From: Clonostachys chloroleuca
Taxonomy: Eukaryota > Ascomycota > Sordariomycetes > Hypocreales > Bionectriaceae
DNA: 64,000 bases
Reading direction: 5' to 3'
Assembly: GCA_037952775.1 (NCBI GenBank)
Contig: JBANAY010000003.1
Span: 25,916,001-25,980,000, forward strand
Shown piece by piece: positions 24,507 through 35,867 of this stretch; within the stretch, counting starts at the first letter, position 1, and every line of letters starts with the position of its first letter. Under the pieces are notes generated by a model. It was given only the letters and a program-made list of their open reading frames with translations. It was not told where the DNA came from and made no database searches. The position numbers were made by a program, and so were the translations under genes.

Positions 24507-25997
24507 TTAATCGATTGTCATCCTGCTTGACTGTGGCTTCACGTCATTGAGGTTGACATCATTGCCCTCTTGGCTTTCCAGGCCCTTCTTCTTCTTCTTG
24601 GAAAGAAGATGCTGCTTGAGACCCTTGTTGAAGTTGAGCACGCAGACAATGCAGTTGGTCATCGTGAGCAGAATGAAGAAAATGGTGATGGCGGCAAAGG
24701 CTGTCAAGGACCTCCGGACAGTCTTGTAGTACTCCTGCCACTTGGGGTCCGTAGAGTGAATACGGGCAAGCTTATAGATGAAATAGGTAAGACCACCAAT
24801 GTAGAGGATAAAGACACCACCCATTCCCCATTTGTTCTCCCTTCGGGTGAAGAATGCGGCGGCAACAAGAATGAGGATGGTAATCGGAATGGTGACGATC
24901 GTCAGGGCGAATTCGACATCCTGTGTATCCGTAACAATGACAACGAGCTGAATGATGAATCCAAGGAAGAAGAAGAAATCGAACTTGAGAAGAGCGATGT
25001 AGATCTATAAAATGTTAGTAATGCGTTGGTCGAGGGAAAAAAACGAGGGGTCTGAAAGCTGACCTGATAATGGAGGAATCGCTTTTTCATTCTGTAGTCG
25101 GCACCGATAATCTTAAGAATGTCCCAGGCAAATTCTTGGTAGAGCTTCCATGTTATGAAGCCCATCAGAATAGTGACGAATCCGATGATACACGGAATGA
25201 CGATGAGGGATGGTCGCAACCACTCGAAAACGATGTCGGCGCTAATAACGTCCTTCACCTGTCCAGTCTTGAACAGCTCATCAAGCGCCCACTTCATCTG
25301 ATCGACCTGGATGGCTGTATACACAACGAGTGCAAGATTGGCAAAGCACACTCCGATAACCTGAATGGTGTTCTTGGCGCGCAAAGCATCCCAGACAATA
25401 ATGAACTCGTACAAGAAACCGAAGATGAACAGGGTCAGGAAAGTAGGAATCGTCTTCATGTTTGCTTCGATTTCCTTCTTCACTTCGGGTGCCAGAACGC
25501 TGGGAAGATTGGGGCTGATTTGTGACTGGAATTTCGCAAAGATGTAGCTGTGAACATGGTGAGTGCCTGCAACGAAATGCTCATGAAAATGTTAGGACCA
25601 AAACCTACGATTCAAAGCACAAGCAAATGATAGCCTGGAGGACCGTGACGCCAAAGAACATGGCAGCCCACTTGTTGCTCATGAAGGCGCACCATCTCTT
25701 CGGAGCCGACTTCGCCTGGGGCGAAGAAGGCGCCAAGCCCTGGTGATGGGCATAGCCTTGATTATAGCCCTCGTTTGGTTTCGAACTGTTCATATTGGTC
25801 GGAGGATACGTAGGCGGAGGAGGATGAAGATCGGGACTGGGCTCTGCGTAGACGGGCTGGTGGTTGTAGTCGGCCGGATGATTGTGGTTGTAGTCGATGG
25901 GGTCGTATGACCTCGTGTATGCCGGCGTGTGTGATTGAGAGAATACAGGGTCGCTGCCCGTCAGCGACTTGCGAGAGTCTATCCTCGACGTCGACAT
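24507..25997 (-). CDS. UPF0658-type Golgi apparatus membrane protein
   Basis: Exons 25997-25609, 25547-25064 and 25004-24507 encode 456 residues. The first about 105 residues are hydrophilic, rich in Pro, Tyr, Asn and His. About eight hydrophobic segments follow, beginning AAMFFGVTVLQAIICLCF and ending near SLTAFAAITIFFILLTMTN. The tail contains five consecutive lysines (KKKKK) and is presumably cytosolic. Segment order and the Pro/Tyr-rich leader match the fungal family named UPF0658 after a Golgi-located fission-yeast protein. Its biochemical function is unknown. The PPPPTYPP motif in the leader contains a possible PPxY-like ligand for WW domains, which is a weak inference. Confidence 0.82.
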
Positions 25998-27978
25998 AGA
26001 TGATGATGTTGACTCTAGCCGAGAGCCGCGGATTGTTGCGACGAAAGAAAGGTGAGCTTTTTCTATTGGTATTAGATTGGTCGGGGGTGTGGCAGGTGGC
26101 TGTAGGGGTCCGGGTCGGGGACAAGGGAGGACCAGGCGCGCAGCGCTGGTGAGACGACAATGAAAACAATGGAATAAGCAGAGTGGACTCTATACAAAAT
26201 GAGAATGGCGATGAGATGAGCGAGAGACTGGTCCTCGATGGACTCGATGGGCCGATGATGGTTGATGAATGCTAGTGGAATGCTGAAGAGCGCAGAAAAC
26301 GCTGTGCCTTCCTTTATGACCCTGAAACAGACGAGACGAAGATAACGTCCATGGCAGGTTAGGACTTGTACATAAGGCAGGCACCACCTGCTAAGTTGAC
26401 ACAGGGGCGGGATGGCTGGTGGAGGACAGGCACTCCCGGTCTTGGTTGGCGGGCTGAGAAAAGGGAGGCTAAGCCACACACTACCCAATCAGCCTCACCA
26501 CCTGTTCGATGTGGAGATGCAGCAATGCCTCGACACCTATGACCTTTGTAGCATACGAAGGGGAGCTCTGTGACGTATCGTCGCGGTACTGCTACATTTC
26601 ATGCGTGCATTTTTGGCATTTTTGTTCTACTCTTGTCGCAGGCGGCCGAGTCGTCGAGGCGCCATTGCAATTTTGCAGAGGCATTCATTTGAAACACAAA
26701 CTCTGCCTTGGCAAAGAATGTGGCTAGTAAGTACCTGGTAGGTAAAGTAGTTGGCTTGTGGGAGGCAGCCAGCTTGCCAGTAGTGCACGCGACAGCCCAG
26801 ACCAAAATTATCACCAAGGTCCTGGGGCCAGTCAAGCCCCGGTCCGATTGTATTGAGCGTGCACAGGATGGTCAAATTCGGCATCTCTGCCCTCCCAATG
26901 ACCTCGGGGGTCAGCTGGACAGGTTTTCCTCAGGACTGTTGGAAGTGCCGTCGCAACAATGTCGCAGGATCTTATGTCACTAGTACATTTGCAGCTAATT
27001 TTGTGGGTAACAGCCAAGCCCGTATTTCGCCAATCCTCATTTGCCAGACCAGTCTAGATTGGCTTCCGCAAGCCCAGGAACCAACATGCAAGGACAGCAA
27101 AGGTCTGCGCGCTGTGTGATGTAGGCCTCCGCGGCGCCGGAATTAAAACCTAAGTTCCTGATGGCTGATCGTCCGATCTTCCATCGGCATCTTGTTTTTG
27201 TGTATGGTCAAGAACTATTGCTAGCACTCTCCCGCTGTCACCTTCGTATTTAATTAGAGTTTTCTTCTTGAAAGCCGGGAAACGGCCAGACTGGGGCCGT
27301 TATGATCGACTTTCCACCGTATATGATGCGAGAGCTGACGTGGCGAAATCTTGGATTGACAGAGAGCGGATGATCCGGCCTTGGCCAGCTATTACGAAGA
27401 AAACCCAATGGTACTCTGTAGGTCTCAGCGAGAATGCACTCTCATGCAGAGGCTAGAGGGTCGAGGTGAGATTTTCGCGCCATTACGCGTGCCGGCAGGA
27501 ATCACGCAGTAATACGTAGGACTGAAGACGGATAACGGCGACGATTAAAACTCGGAGGCGCCCCACAAATTATATCATCTCATGGGGCCAGGGTGCAGGA
27601 GGGCATCGAGGTCTTACGCGTGGGAGTTTCCACAGCTCCCCGGCTTTCACGGCTCGATTCTAAGGACATGTGGGTCTAAAGATTACCAAGGCCCTGGTGC
27701 TGAGCTCAGCTGAGGTTATTACTTTATATTTGGGAACAGTAACTTGTTGGGAGTGATAGCTTTAAATATCGTGTTCGACTATGTAATTTGCAAGAAATGT
27801 CCTAACCGGGATACTAATATGGTTCTGCTGTTGGAAGCATCGGAAGGCTAACCGCGGTCATGTCTTTATGGTTGTGGATGAAAATGGTTTGAAATCAACT
27901 TCAACGCTCGCTCAAGCAGACAGACAGGCCGGTATGATTGTAAATTGGTGAGGGCAACCCGTAATCTGCCTGCTACGC
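25998..27978. other. Intergenic region between the UPF0658-type gene and the amidase
   Basis: This holds the promoter of the minus-strand membrane-protein gene (nearest 25998) and the 3' flank of the minus-strand amidase (nearest 27978). All open frames are short and unrecognised. TAGGTA-type words occur near 26729-26745. Confidence 0.5.
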
Positions 27979-30046
27979 TCACGCAGTCGCTTCCTTGGAC
28001 GCCACGCCGAGAACATCTAACCAGGTATCCGGCCTCCTCCTACCGCCCTCATATGCTTCATGAAGATACTCCTCGGCCTCTCTTGCGAACACCAGCAGCT
28101 GCTCCTCTGCTCCCCACTCGCCCATGGCCAGGAGTCCTATGGGGAGCTTGCCTTTGCCTTGGTCTGGATCAACGTATCCAACGGGCGCTGACAGAGATGG
28201 CGTTCCTACAAGGTTGGACAAGTAAATGTACATCATGCTTTTGATGGTGGTGTTGGTGTCACTGAAGCCATACGAATCATCACCAGGAGAGCGGGCCCAG
28301 CCGACCAAGGGAGTTGTGGGTGTCATGATGAGTAGGCCGGGGTATTTTTGGAACAAGAACGCCATATGCTGCATCATGAGCTCTCGCAGCCCATTGGCCT
28401 TGAGATAGTCGGCCGCAGGGGTATTGGACGAAACGCTCATGAGGAGCTTGGTGGGCGAGGAGACGAGGGAAAGCCAGTCGGCTGGGTTGGGCGTACGGCG
28501 ACGAGCTTTTTCAGTCATCTCCGTAACGCAGATGAGAGAGTGCGCCACACGAGATTCAGCTAGCCAGGGAATAGAGATGTCGACAATCTCATAGCCGTGC
28601 TTGTCTGCAAAGTAGTCTAAAGCTTTGTTACAGACCTCTTGGACCCGGGGGTCAGCAACAGCCCACCAGTCACGCCAGACACCCATGAATTTCTTTGCAC
28701 CTGGGGGCGGAGGCTGAGACGCAGCAAACAGTCTACCGGCGGGGGAATCTGGGTCTGGCTGAGCGATGTGCCGGTAGGCGATGGCGAGATCAGCAGCAGT
28801 CGCTGCGATTGGCCCAAGGACACATGTAGACATCTTGATCTCCAAGGTGCGGTGGTGGGTTGGCTTGAGTCCGAAGACGCCATTGAAACTTGCCGGGACA
28901 CGGACGCTGCCTCCGGCATCAGTTCCGAGAACGATGGGAACAACTCCTGCACCCAGGGCTGAACATCCGCCAGAGGTTGAACCACCCGGATAGTAAGAGG
29001 AATTGAAGTGGTTTGTTGGCGTCCCTTGAGCAACCTGCCACAAAATGGTTAGTGTTGTTATCACGACAGTTGGAAAAGAAGCCCTACATTGGCGCCGCTG
29101 GGCTCTGCGATTTCGTGTTAGCTCGTTGTCTCGCAGGAAAGGTGACGGGTTTCAGGGATAAGGCAACTCTGACGTACCACAACCACATTCATGCATTCGG
29201 TTCTTTCCAATGATAACGGCACCAGCTTCCTGGAGCTTCTTGACGGGCCAGACAGATTCCGTCTGCTCCTTGAAGAAGTCGATATCGGGTCTATATTTCA
29301 TGCCATAGTGGGACACGTAGCCCTTGACATCAATATCATCCTTGATGCCAACAGGAACACCATCAAGGATGCCCAAAGGTTTGCCTGCGGCGTAACGCTC
29401 CGTAGACGCCTTAGCTGCCTCCAGTGCGAGGAAGTCCTTGCCGTGAGACTCGGCCCAAGCATCAGCGTATATACTGACTTGTTTCTGGCCTTCTCCGGTC
29501 AGGGCCAAGAGGGTCTCAGCAACCTGTAGAGGAGTGACCTTGCCGGCCTTGTACATTTCATGGTAGTCTGCGGCGGTATAATACCGGGGCTTATCTGAAG
29601 TACCGCCATTGTGAGCAATTTGCACCTCAGGCTCCCAGGGTAGCATGCCAGGACCGTTCTCGCCGAGAGGGACTACGGTTGGCTGTACATATAGCTGTTA
29701 GCAAAGATTCCCCAGCGTCCCCAATGGGCTCCATGTGAGACTTGCATGTGTGCGATAGTCTACATCATCCAGCTCTGGCATGTCTTTCAATTGGCCGAAT
29801 CCAGCATTTTTCCAGAGATATTTCTGGATGAGATTGACGGAAGCGATGCTAATTCGAACGGTTCGTCAGCTTTCCTGTGGTTTGGCAACGGCGACGTGAC
29901 GGGGGCGAGTAGGTAGCATACACGTTAGCTCCTATGTACAACGGGATGCCCCGGAGCTCTGGGTTCTGCTCTGCATAAGATTCAAACTTGGCCTTAGGCC
30001 CTTCCACGGGCGTAGGATAGTTGGCAAAAGCTTTCGGGGGCGCCAT
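27979..30046 (-). CDS. Amidase signature family enzyme
   Basis: Five exons are inferred: 30046-29922, 29848-29746, 29682-29178, 29104-29088 (only 17 bases) and 29034-27979. They sum to 601 residues with frame kept throughout. The Ser-cisSer-Lys catalytic set of the amidase signature family is present: Lys about 190 in VGIKDD, the GGSTSGG loop near residues 268-273 for the cis-Ser, and nucleophile Ser about 293 in DAGGSVRVPAS. Enzymes of this family hydrolyse amides; specificity cannot be read here. The length, with about 75 extra N-terminal residues, fits fungal general amidases and not the mitochondrial GatA subunit. Intron 2 begins GC (CAT|GCAAGT), a recognised non-canonical donor. No secretion signal is seen. 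No clustered catabolic genes lie nearby. GATAAA sites near 30686-30706 could be targets of a GATA nitrogen regulator. Confidence 0.88.
29088..29104 (-). other. 17-base micro-exon of the amidase gene
   Basis: The bases between a CGCAG acceptor and an AATGTAGG donor encode, with split codons, EPSGAN. Omitting it would break the frame before the GGSTSGG catalytic loop. Including it gives a continuous sequence from HECGC into VAQGTPTNHF. Confidence 0.75.
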
Positions 30047-30760
30047 TGTGAGCTAAAGCACGCAACAATGCTGATATTGAGGATAATGCGAAGGAGGGAT
30101 ACAACCTGAGGTAGGGAGTCCTGAGACGAAAGCGATTGAACGTCACCAGAAGCAGGGGTTGGTTCGAGCTGAATGGGAGTGGGGCAACGCCGAGGCTGCA
30201 CGATGAGAGGACATTAATCAGATAGCTCCTATATTAACTTCAGGTATCATCATTAGCGGTCTTGTTGGGAGGGAAGGTGACATTTACTCGACCAACTACG
30301 GGTCCTTTTGGTGCATTCTGCGGTAATTGGGTCTAAGAATAAACAAATTCCATCCGAGACAGCCATCCCTCTCTATCTTCACATGTACGGAGTAAGATTG
30401 ATGAGCAATAGGATTTGACACCTGCGCTAGCTCCACTTCTGAGATCAGATACGTTTGCTTCATGCAGTATTCCTGCTTAGCACGATCGTAACGAATACAC
30501 TCTCAAGGTGTTTGGGGCCTCTCAATCTGATCGAGCATGCAGGGTCATCATTGCGGCTGCAAGACTATCAACGCCACCTCTGAACTTGGAGGTGCCAAAA
30601 GAAAACCAACAATGACTGAGGCATTCTAGACAATGAGTGATATGCCGAGTATTCTATGAGTTTAGCGATCTCGTGAGCTCAACATGATAAAGCTCAACGC
30701 GATAAAAACTCAACCGTCCCAAGAGCTAGGCCGCTTCCTTTCAGAGTGTTTTCCCATTCT
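30047..30760. promoter_or_regulatory. Amidase promoter region
   Basis: About 714 bases lie upstream of the minus-strand amidase and downstream of the next minus-strand gene. Two GATAAA words lie close together near 30686-30706, candidate GATA-factor sites. No gene is seen. Confidence 0.4.
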
Positions 30761-31657
30761 CTAATTCATGAACTTGGATGCAAACCCCAGGATTCCGCCC
30801 TGCTGCTGGCCTTGGCTCTTGAGATACATCTTCATGGCGACCTCACCAGCCTGTTGAACGACACTCTCTTTACTTGTGCCCGAGGTTACCTTGCCCGCAG
30901 ATGCCTTGTCTTCGAACAGCTATTCGCAACATACATGTCAGCCATCGCACCGACGAAAACACGTGGGGTGTCGAAAAGGTTTGGTTCGCCAAATGCGATA
31001 TGATCTCATGCATACCTTGCTAGCCTCGGACAGCGCAAGGCCGAGGAAGGCGCCTTTGCCCTGCTTGTCACCCGTCTCACCGTTGTTGAAGAGCTTCAGG
31101 GCGTGCATGGCCGCCGCAGTGCCCAGGCTCTTCTCGTTTTCTTCGTCCTCATCCTTGTCGACGTAGGACTTCTTGTACTTGTTGATGGCGTCTGGCACGC
31201 TGAATTAGCCGTGCGTCTTGGGTGATGCAGCGCGCAGCACTTACCTTGTTCATCAATGTCCTCGTCGGCGAGCTTGCCCTGTTTCTGGCCTATGGAGCTG
31301 ATGATGCTGTGGAATAGTTCGGAATTCCCAGATGAGCCAGCTCGCTGGGACGCCTCTTGTTTTGCGGTGCGGAAATCGTCATCGTCATCCCGGTCGAAGA
31401 ATCCGCCGCCTTGGCTGTCTATGCGATAGCGCAAGCGAAATATCAGGTTGCATCCCATATATGAAATAAGAATCGAAAGGAGATGTAGAATGCATGAATG
31501 TAGAATGGCGCTATACGAGGGGCAGATTTGAATCGGCGACGAGGTCTGAAGGTTATGGATGGTGGGGTAGATTGGTATGGGATCACCTACTACTCCCTTG
31601 TTTGTCCTGGTTCTGGTCCTCGAGGAACTCCTTTCCAACACTGAAGAGCTTGTCCAT
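30761..31657 (-). CDS. Small conserved fungal protein resembling 'beta-flanking protein'
   Basis: Four exons, 31657-31591, 31418-31245, 31191-31016 and 30919-30761, encode about 191 residues. The start MDKLFSVGKEFLEDQN and the sequence GGGFFDRDDDDDFRTAKQEAS resemble, from memory, fungal proteins annotated as beta-flanking protein (a DUF-type family). The rest is helical, with Ala-rich segments such as SLGTAAAMHALKLF and AFLGLALSEASKLF and a Gly/Gln-rich C-terminus ending FASKFMN. There is no signal peptide or membrane segment. The function is unknown. The first donor is ambiguous because GTAGTAGGTGA offers several GT positions; I chose GTAGGT, which keeps frame. Three of the four exons are under 180 bases. 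Confidence 0.7.
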
Positions 31658-32659
31658 GATGCTCTCTATCTAGTTGGGGAGTCTTTAAAATAGTAAGAGG
31701 GTGTTTTATCTGCGGAATCTTTGGCAAAGGTGAGGCGATGCTAACAAGAAGGAAGAATGCGGGACAAGATTCAGGCCACTTCCCTCGCCTAAGTAGCTGA
31801 TTCTTCATCCTCACGGCTATGTTGCACCTATGAATGCAGCATGATGTATGGCTACGCGAATCGGAGGCCTACTAATGCCCCCGCCATTACCAAACAGCCC
31901 ACCCTTTGTTTCATTATGCACATGCTAGAGGGGAAGTATCAGAGCTCTGTTCTCAATGCTAAGCCTGAATCTGTCTGGCACAAAGTCGGTGGATTTGAAA
32001 TTGGGGGAAATAACGAGCTCAGGACAGTCCTTGAGTATGTCACACTGGGGTACTACGGAGAAAAGTGAGTATGATCCGGAGCTGTGTATGCGTGCACCAG
32101 CCTTGAATCTTGAACAAACTTGTGGAATAGGCGCACAGGTCGTTACCGTGAGACAACGAGAAGTAAAGGCGCTGAATGCCTCAGCTTGCAGCATCAGTGA
32201 GTAGTCCATCCTAATCTAATTCCGGTCTGATCCTTGATCGCTTGCCATTTTCGATTCATAAAAGTCATTGCTAATGTTGTTGCCTATGTATACACATTCG
32301 TATTCTTGTGTCCCCAGGTATATAATTCACAACAGAAACCCTCCCCAAAAGTGCCGAGTCCAGCCGTATTCGTCTACTTGAAAATGAAATAAACTCCAAG
32401 ACATAAAACATACTATCTTCTCTTAAAAAAAACACCCATTCCTGAGGTTAGCATCGATGCTTTCTCCCGCCTCTGGCCGTGACTATCAGCTGGGTACCTG
32501 GCCACCTCCAAAAGTTTATGACGCCAGTGTAATGCAATGATATTGTTCCCCCAAGTTGACACATCTCTGGGTTCAGATTGCACTCAGAGTACCTTGATAA
32601 TGCCCAAAATGAAACGGGAGAATGGAAAATAGACGAAAGAATTCGTCATCACCTGGTTG
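31658..32659. other. Intergenic region between the beta-flanking-like gene and wc-2
   Basis: This is the promoter side of the beta-flanking-like gene and the 3' flank of wc-2. Only unsupported short open frames are present. Confidence 0.5.
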
Positions 32660-34247
32660 TTATGAAACCGCACCCGAGTCTCCGGCAAAAGTAGTATGCT
32701 TTGCTGCCATCGTGTGACTGCTATTTTGCCTCTTCTTTTCCTTCTTAGCCCATCGTAGACCACAGGCATTGCAGAGAGTTTTTGGTCCATTTGGTCCCTT
32801 GCGCCATTCGGGAGAGTCGAGTGTACCTAGTGGCAAGATTAGATGAAAGACATCGACACCTGCTGTGCCGGATCATGTACTTACCGCAATCTGTACACAC
32901 ATATTCTTCCGATGTCTTGAGTTTCTTTTTCTTCTCTCCCGTCCTGGGATCTCGGTCCACAGGAATGGCGATGCCTGCATCGCCCTTAATCAGTGTAGGA
33001 CTAGCATTGCCTGTGGTGATACCCTTGCTTCGCTCGCCTTCCAGGTATCTCAAACCCGTAAGCATCTCAATAGTATCCGTGTATACCCCCTCGTATCGTG
33101 CCATCTTATCCTTGAGCGAGTCTGGTCGGTTCCCCACGGCTGCACCTTCTAAATTCTCCCTAGTGAGGGCTGAATTGAGAGTCTGATTTATTGTGTTGAC
33201 CTCTGGAGCGCTGCCAGTTCGTTCGGTGGGATTCGTTCGATGGTATGGCGTCGAATTGGTATCCTCGGTCGGTGTGATGTCTGATCGCGCTTCCTGGCTC
33301 TGTATCCATTGTCTCTGTGCCTCGTCGTTCTCGGCCTCCTCCTCCCGACGTAACTCGGCGATTCTTCGTCTCAGACGTTCGTTTTCGATTTTGTGTTCGA
33401 GGAAGGAATCTAGCAAACCTGCATTTTTCGTCGGGTACGGTCGGGCCATGACGAACACGGCTTGGCAGAACGGAGATTGATTGCTTGGATTGGGGGCAAA
33501 CTTGGCGGCGGCGATGTGTGCATGGCCAATTGCCTCGAAGATTGCATACTCGTTGTCCTTCTTTTTGAAACGGTAGAACATGCGCAGGGGATTGCCGGAT
33601 GCAATGGACTCGTTGAGTTCAGCCACGAACACGCCTTGATCATCAGGGTGGATCATGTCTTTGAGGAACACATCTTGAAGCTCTTCGGCAGCGTAGCCTG
33701 TCACCTCGAGCGCGCTTGGGGATGCATACTTGATCCTCCCATGCGAATCGAGTATGTGGAACAGGTCCCGAAGCTCCTCCACCACTTTCGCCGCCCAATT
33801 TCTTCGTTTTGTGAACTCGGTCAGGTTGCTGTTGGCACCTCCCGCAGCCCCCTGCGAGAAGGACCCGAGAGGTAGAGGCCCTGCGCCGGGAACATTGTTG
33901 TGGGCGGTGTTGAATTGGTTTTCGAGCTGTGCAACAGCTGCGCTCTCGACGCCGGGGCCATCTTTGTTGGAGCTGAAGCCCTGTGCGATGGTGCCTGTAT
34001 CGTCGGTGGGGTCAAGGTTCATGGGTATAGAGCCAAACGAGTCCAGCATGCTGCCGTCGAGTAAAAGGCCATTGCCTAATTGGCCATCGCTGGCCATGGA
34101 AAAGGCATCGGGTCCCGAACTGACCAGTCCATTCGAAACAGGCTGCTCGTTGTTCATATTAGATAGGTGGTTGAATCCGAAGTCATTGAAATTGAAGACA
34201 TTGCCCGCCGGTGGGGGTTGTTGGTGGTGGGGTGGTCTGTGAGCCAT
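32660..34247 (-). CDS. wc-2: White Collar-2, blue-light GATA transcription factor
   Basis: Exons 34247-32885 and 32826-32660 encode 509 residues. A single PAS domain occupies about residues 155-265, starting near [21 protein letters not shown] charged coiled coil follows ([18 protein letters not shown]). The C-terminal GATA zinc finger is split by the intron and fits CX2CX18CX2C, from CTDCG to [16 protein letters not shown]. One PAS plus a C-terminal GATA finger without a LOV domain is the WC-2 architecture; WC-1 carries LOV and further PAS domains. With WC-1, WC-2 forms the light-responsive complex that activates light-induced and clock genes. The N-terminus is rich in Asn, Gln and Pro. I start at the ATG at 34247. 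A longer frame would need a GTG codon, unlikely in a fungus. Confidence 0.96.
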
Positions 34248-35707
34248 GGCTGCGGTCTTCACATTCCCGATAATCTAGTAATTGCATCTGGCGAGGCGAC
34301 GGCAACGGAGGAATGAATGGAGGGGACCGGGCCCCGACGCAGGACTAAGGGTGTCAGGCTTTGGTGGGAGTGGGCCGTGGGCGGCTGAAAGCCAGCAACG
34401 CCAAATAGAGCAGTTGGTATCAAAACGCACAACGAAGGGACTGATGGTGAAGCATTCAAGAAGCTGGAGATGGTGCAAGTTCTAGGATCAAGCTACCTCG
34501 CACCCTTGGGCAGGACGCAATAGACAAGGGAGGTGTGGTACCTTGCTGACAAAAACCCATACGTAGGTAGAGGCAGGAAAAGGAAATAAGGATATCGATC
34601 CCATAGTTGCTGGACTACAGTGCTATTCCCTCAGACTTCGATGGGCCAGGTAGAGCGAATGTACACGCGAGAGTGTGGCAGCACATGCCAAAGTGGGCTG
34701 CGTCAGTGGCACCATCAAAGCTGCATCTGCCAGGAATGCGAATTCTGCCAGAATCGCATTTCGAGAGACCCCGCTCCAGCAGGCGCTGCACAGCAAAAGT
34801 AGGCAGGATGACGGAGGGAATGCTCCGCGAAAAGCGGGCAGCCTGCTGATTACAAGCATCTGAATGGGTGCATCTGTTGGGGTTCTGAGGGATTCCCCTA
34901 CCTTGGGTTGCTTTGCGACCTGCGCTATAAGGAATCCTGGATGCTAGCCCGCTTAGAGGCTAGGCAAGGCAAGCGAAGAAACTCGGGATGTGTGATCGAC
35001 ATAACTAAACCCGATCTCATGATGACGTCCTGCCTCCGAGTCGTGCGATCCAGCAAAAGGGACTTTTCTTGTCAAGATCGTCTCCCGACCGTTGGATAGA
35101 CACGCATATCATGCTTGGAAGTTGGCACAATGATCCCCAATTTTGCATTTAGGTCTGCAGGTACTTCACAGCTACTTTCGTGACGTAACATTCCGCCCTG
35201 GAAGGGGACGGGTCTTGTGTGCGTGCGATGCAGAACCCAAAGGACTGGGACTGTGGATGCGGATATGTTGCCGGGAGCTACCCCGAGACGCTAACAATGA
35301 GCTTATGGAGTTTTTTTATCTCATATCCCGCAGTGCCTGACGCTGTCGGAGTTGAAGGGATTGTCACATCATTCCCTGACTGATAGGTATTTGTGCGGTC
35401 TCGTCAGCAAAAGATCAGCTGCACCTCATCCTCCCAAGAAAGGTATGACGTGATTGACTTTGATGTGCGGATGATACGTCAGTACCTGAGATAAGTAGGT
35501 ACTAAGAAGCTTAATACTACACTTATACAAAAAGCAATTACTAGCACAACTCTTGCACAATGAGGCGGATAAGGCGCCTTACTCTCATCTCAGCAATAGA
35601 AACAACATATGCAAAGATGCCAGAAATAGGTACATGATTATATCTCGGCACCTGCTTGAATATTTCACCAAAGCCAAGAAATTCTTGCACTTGCCACGAT
35701 CATGTAG

Positions 35708-35715
35708 TCACGTGA
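35708..35715. promoter_or_regulatory. Palindromic E-box TCACGTGA upstream of rad50
   Basis: A perfect 8-base palindrome with the CACGTG core recognised by bHLH factors lies about 155 bases before the rad50 start. The same 8-mer occurs at 57391-57398 in the other long divergent promoter of this window. Confidence 0.45.
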
Positions 35716-35717
35716 TC

Positions 35718-35723
35718 ACGCGT
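35718..35723. promoter_or_regulatory. ACGCGT (MluI cell-cycle box) upstream of rad50
   Basis: ACGCGT is the element bound by MBF in yeasts and drives G1/S expression of replication and repair genes. It lies 145-150 bases upstream of the rad50 ATG, a plausible distance. A single copy can occur by chance. Confidence 0.4.
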
Positions 35724-35867
35724 CCGGCACTCCACCGCCTAAATCTGGCCGCTGATGGAGTCGCGTTGGTTCGTATGCCTACCACCCTAATTATCAACCA
35801 CATCAAGGCATTAACCCTTGGAGGGAGTGGATGTGACGTCAGTAGGCCGATATCCAATTCAATCACC

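Larger units (their letters stand above)
34248..35867. promoter_or_regulatory. Divergent wc-2 / rad50 intergenic promoter
   Basis: This 1.62-kb interval separates the two starts. The 160 bases before rad50 carry TCACGTGA (35708-35715) and ACGCGT (35718-35723), listed separately. TAGGTA-type words occur near 34563 and 35494. No further gene is seen. The plus-strand frame opening at 35553 is just the upstream part of the rad50 frame. Confidence 0.6.

Noticed and set aside
34248..34262. Five-residue N-terminal extension of WC-2
   Set aside because: It would need a GTG start; the ATG at 34247 is a normal start.
35553..35867. N-terminal extension of Rad50 by an upstream in-frame ATG
   Set aside because: Rad50 proteins begin at the [13 protein letters not shown] start near the first conserved strand; the upstream part is low-complexity promoter sequence.
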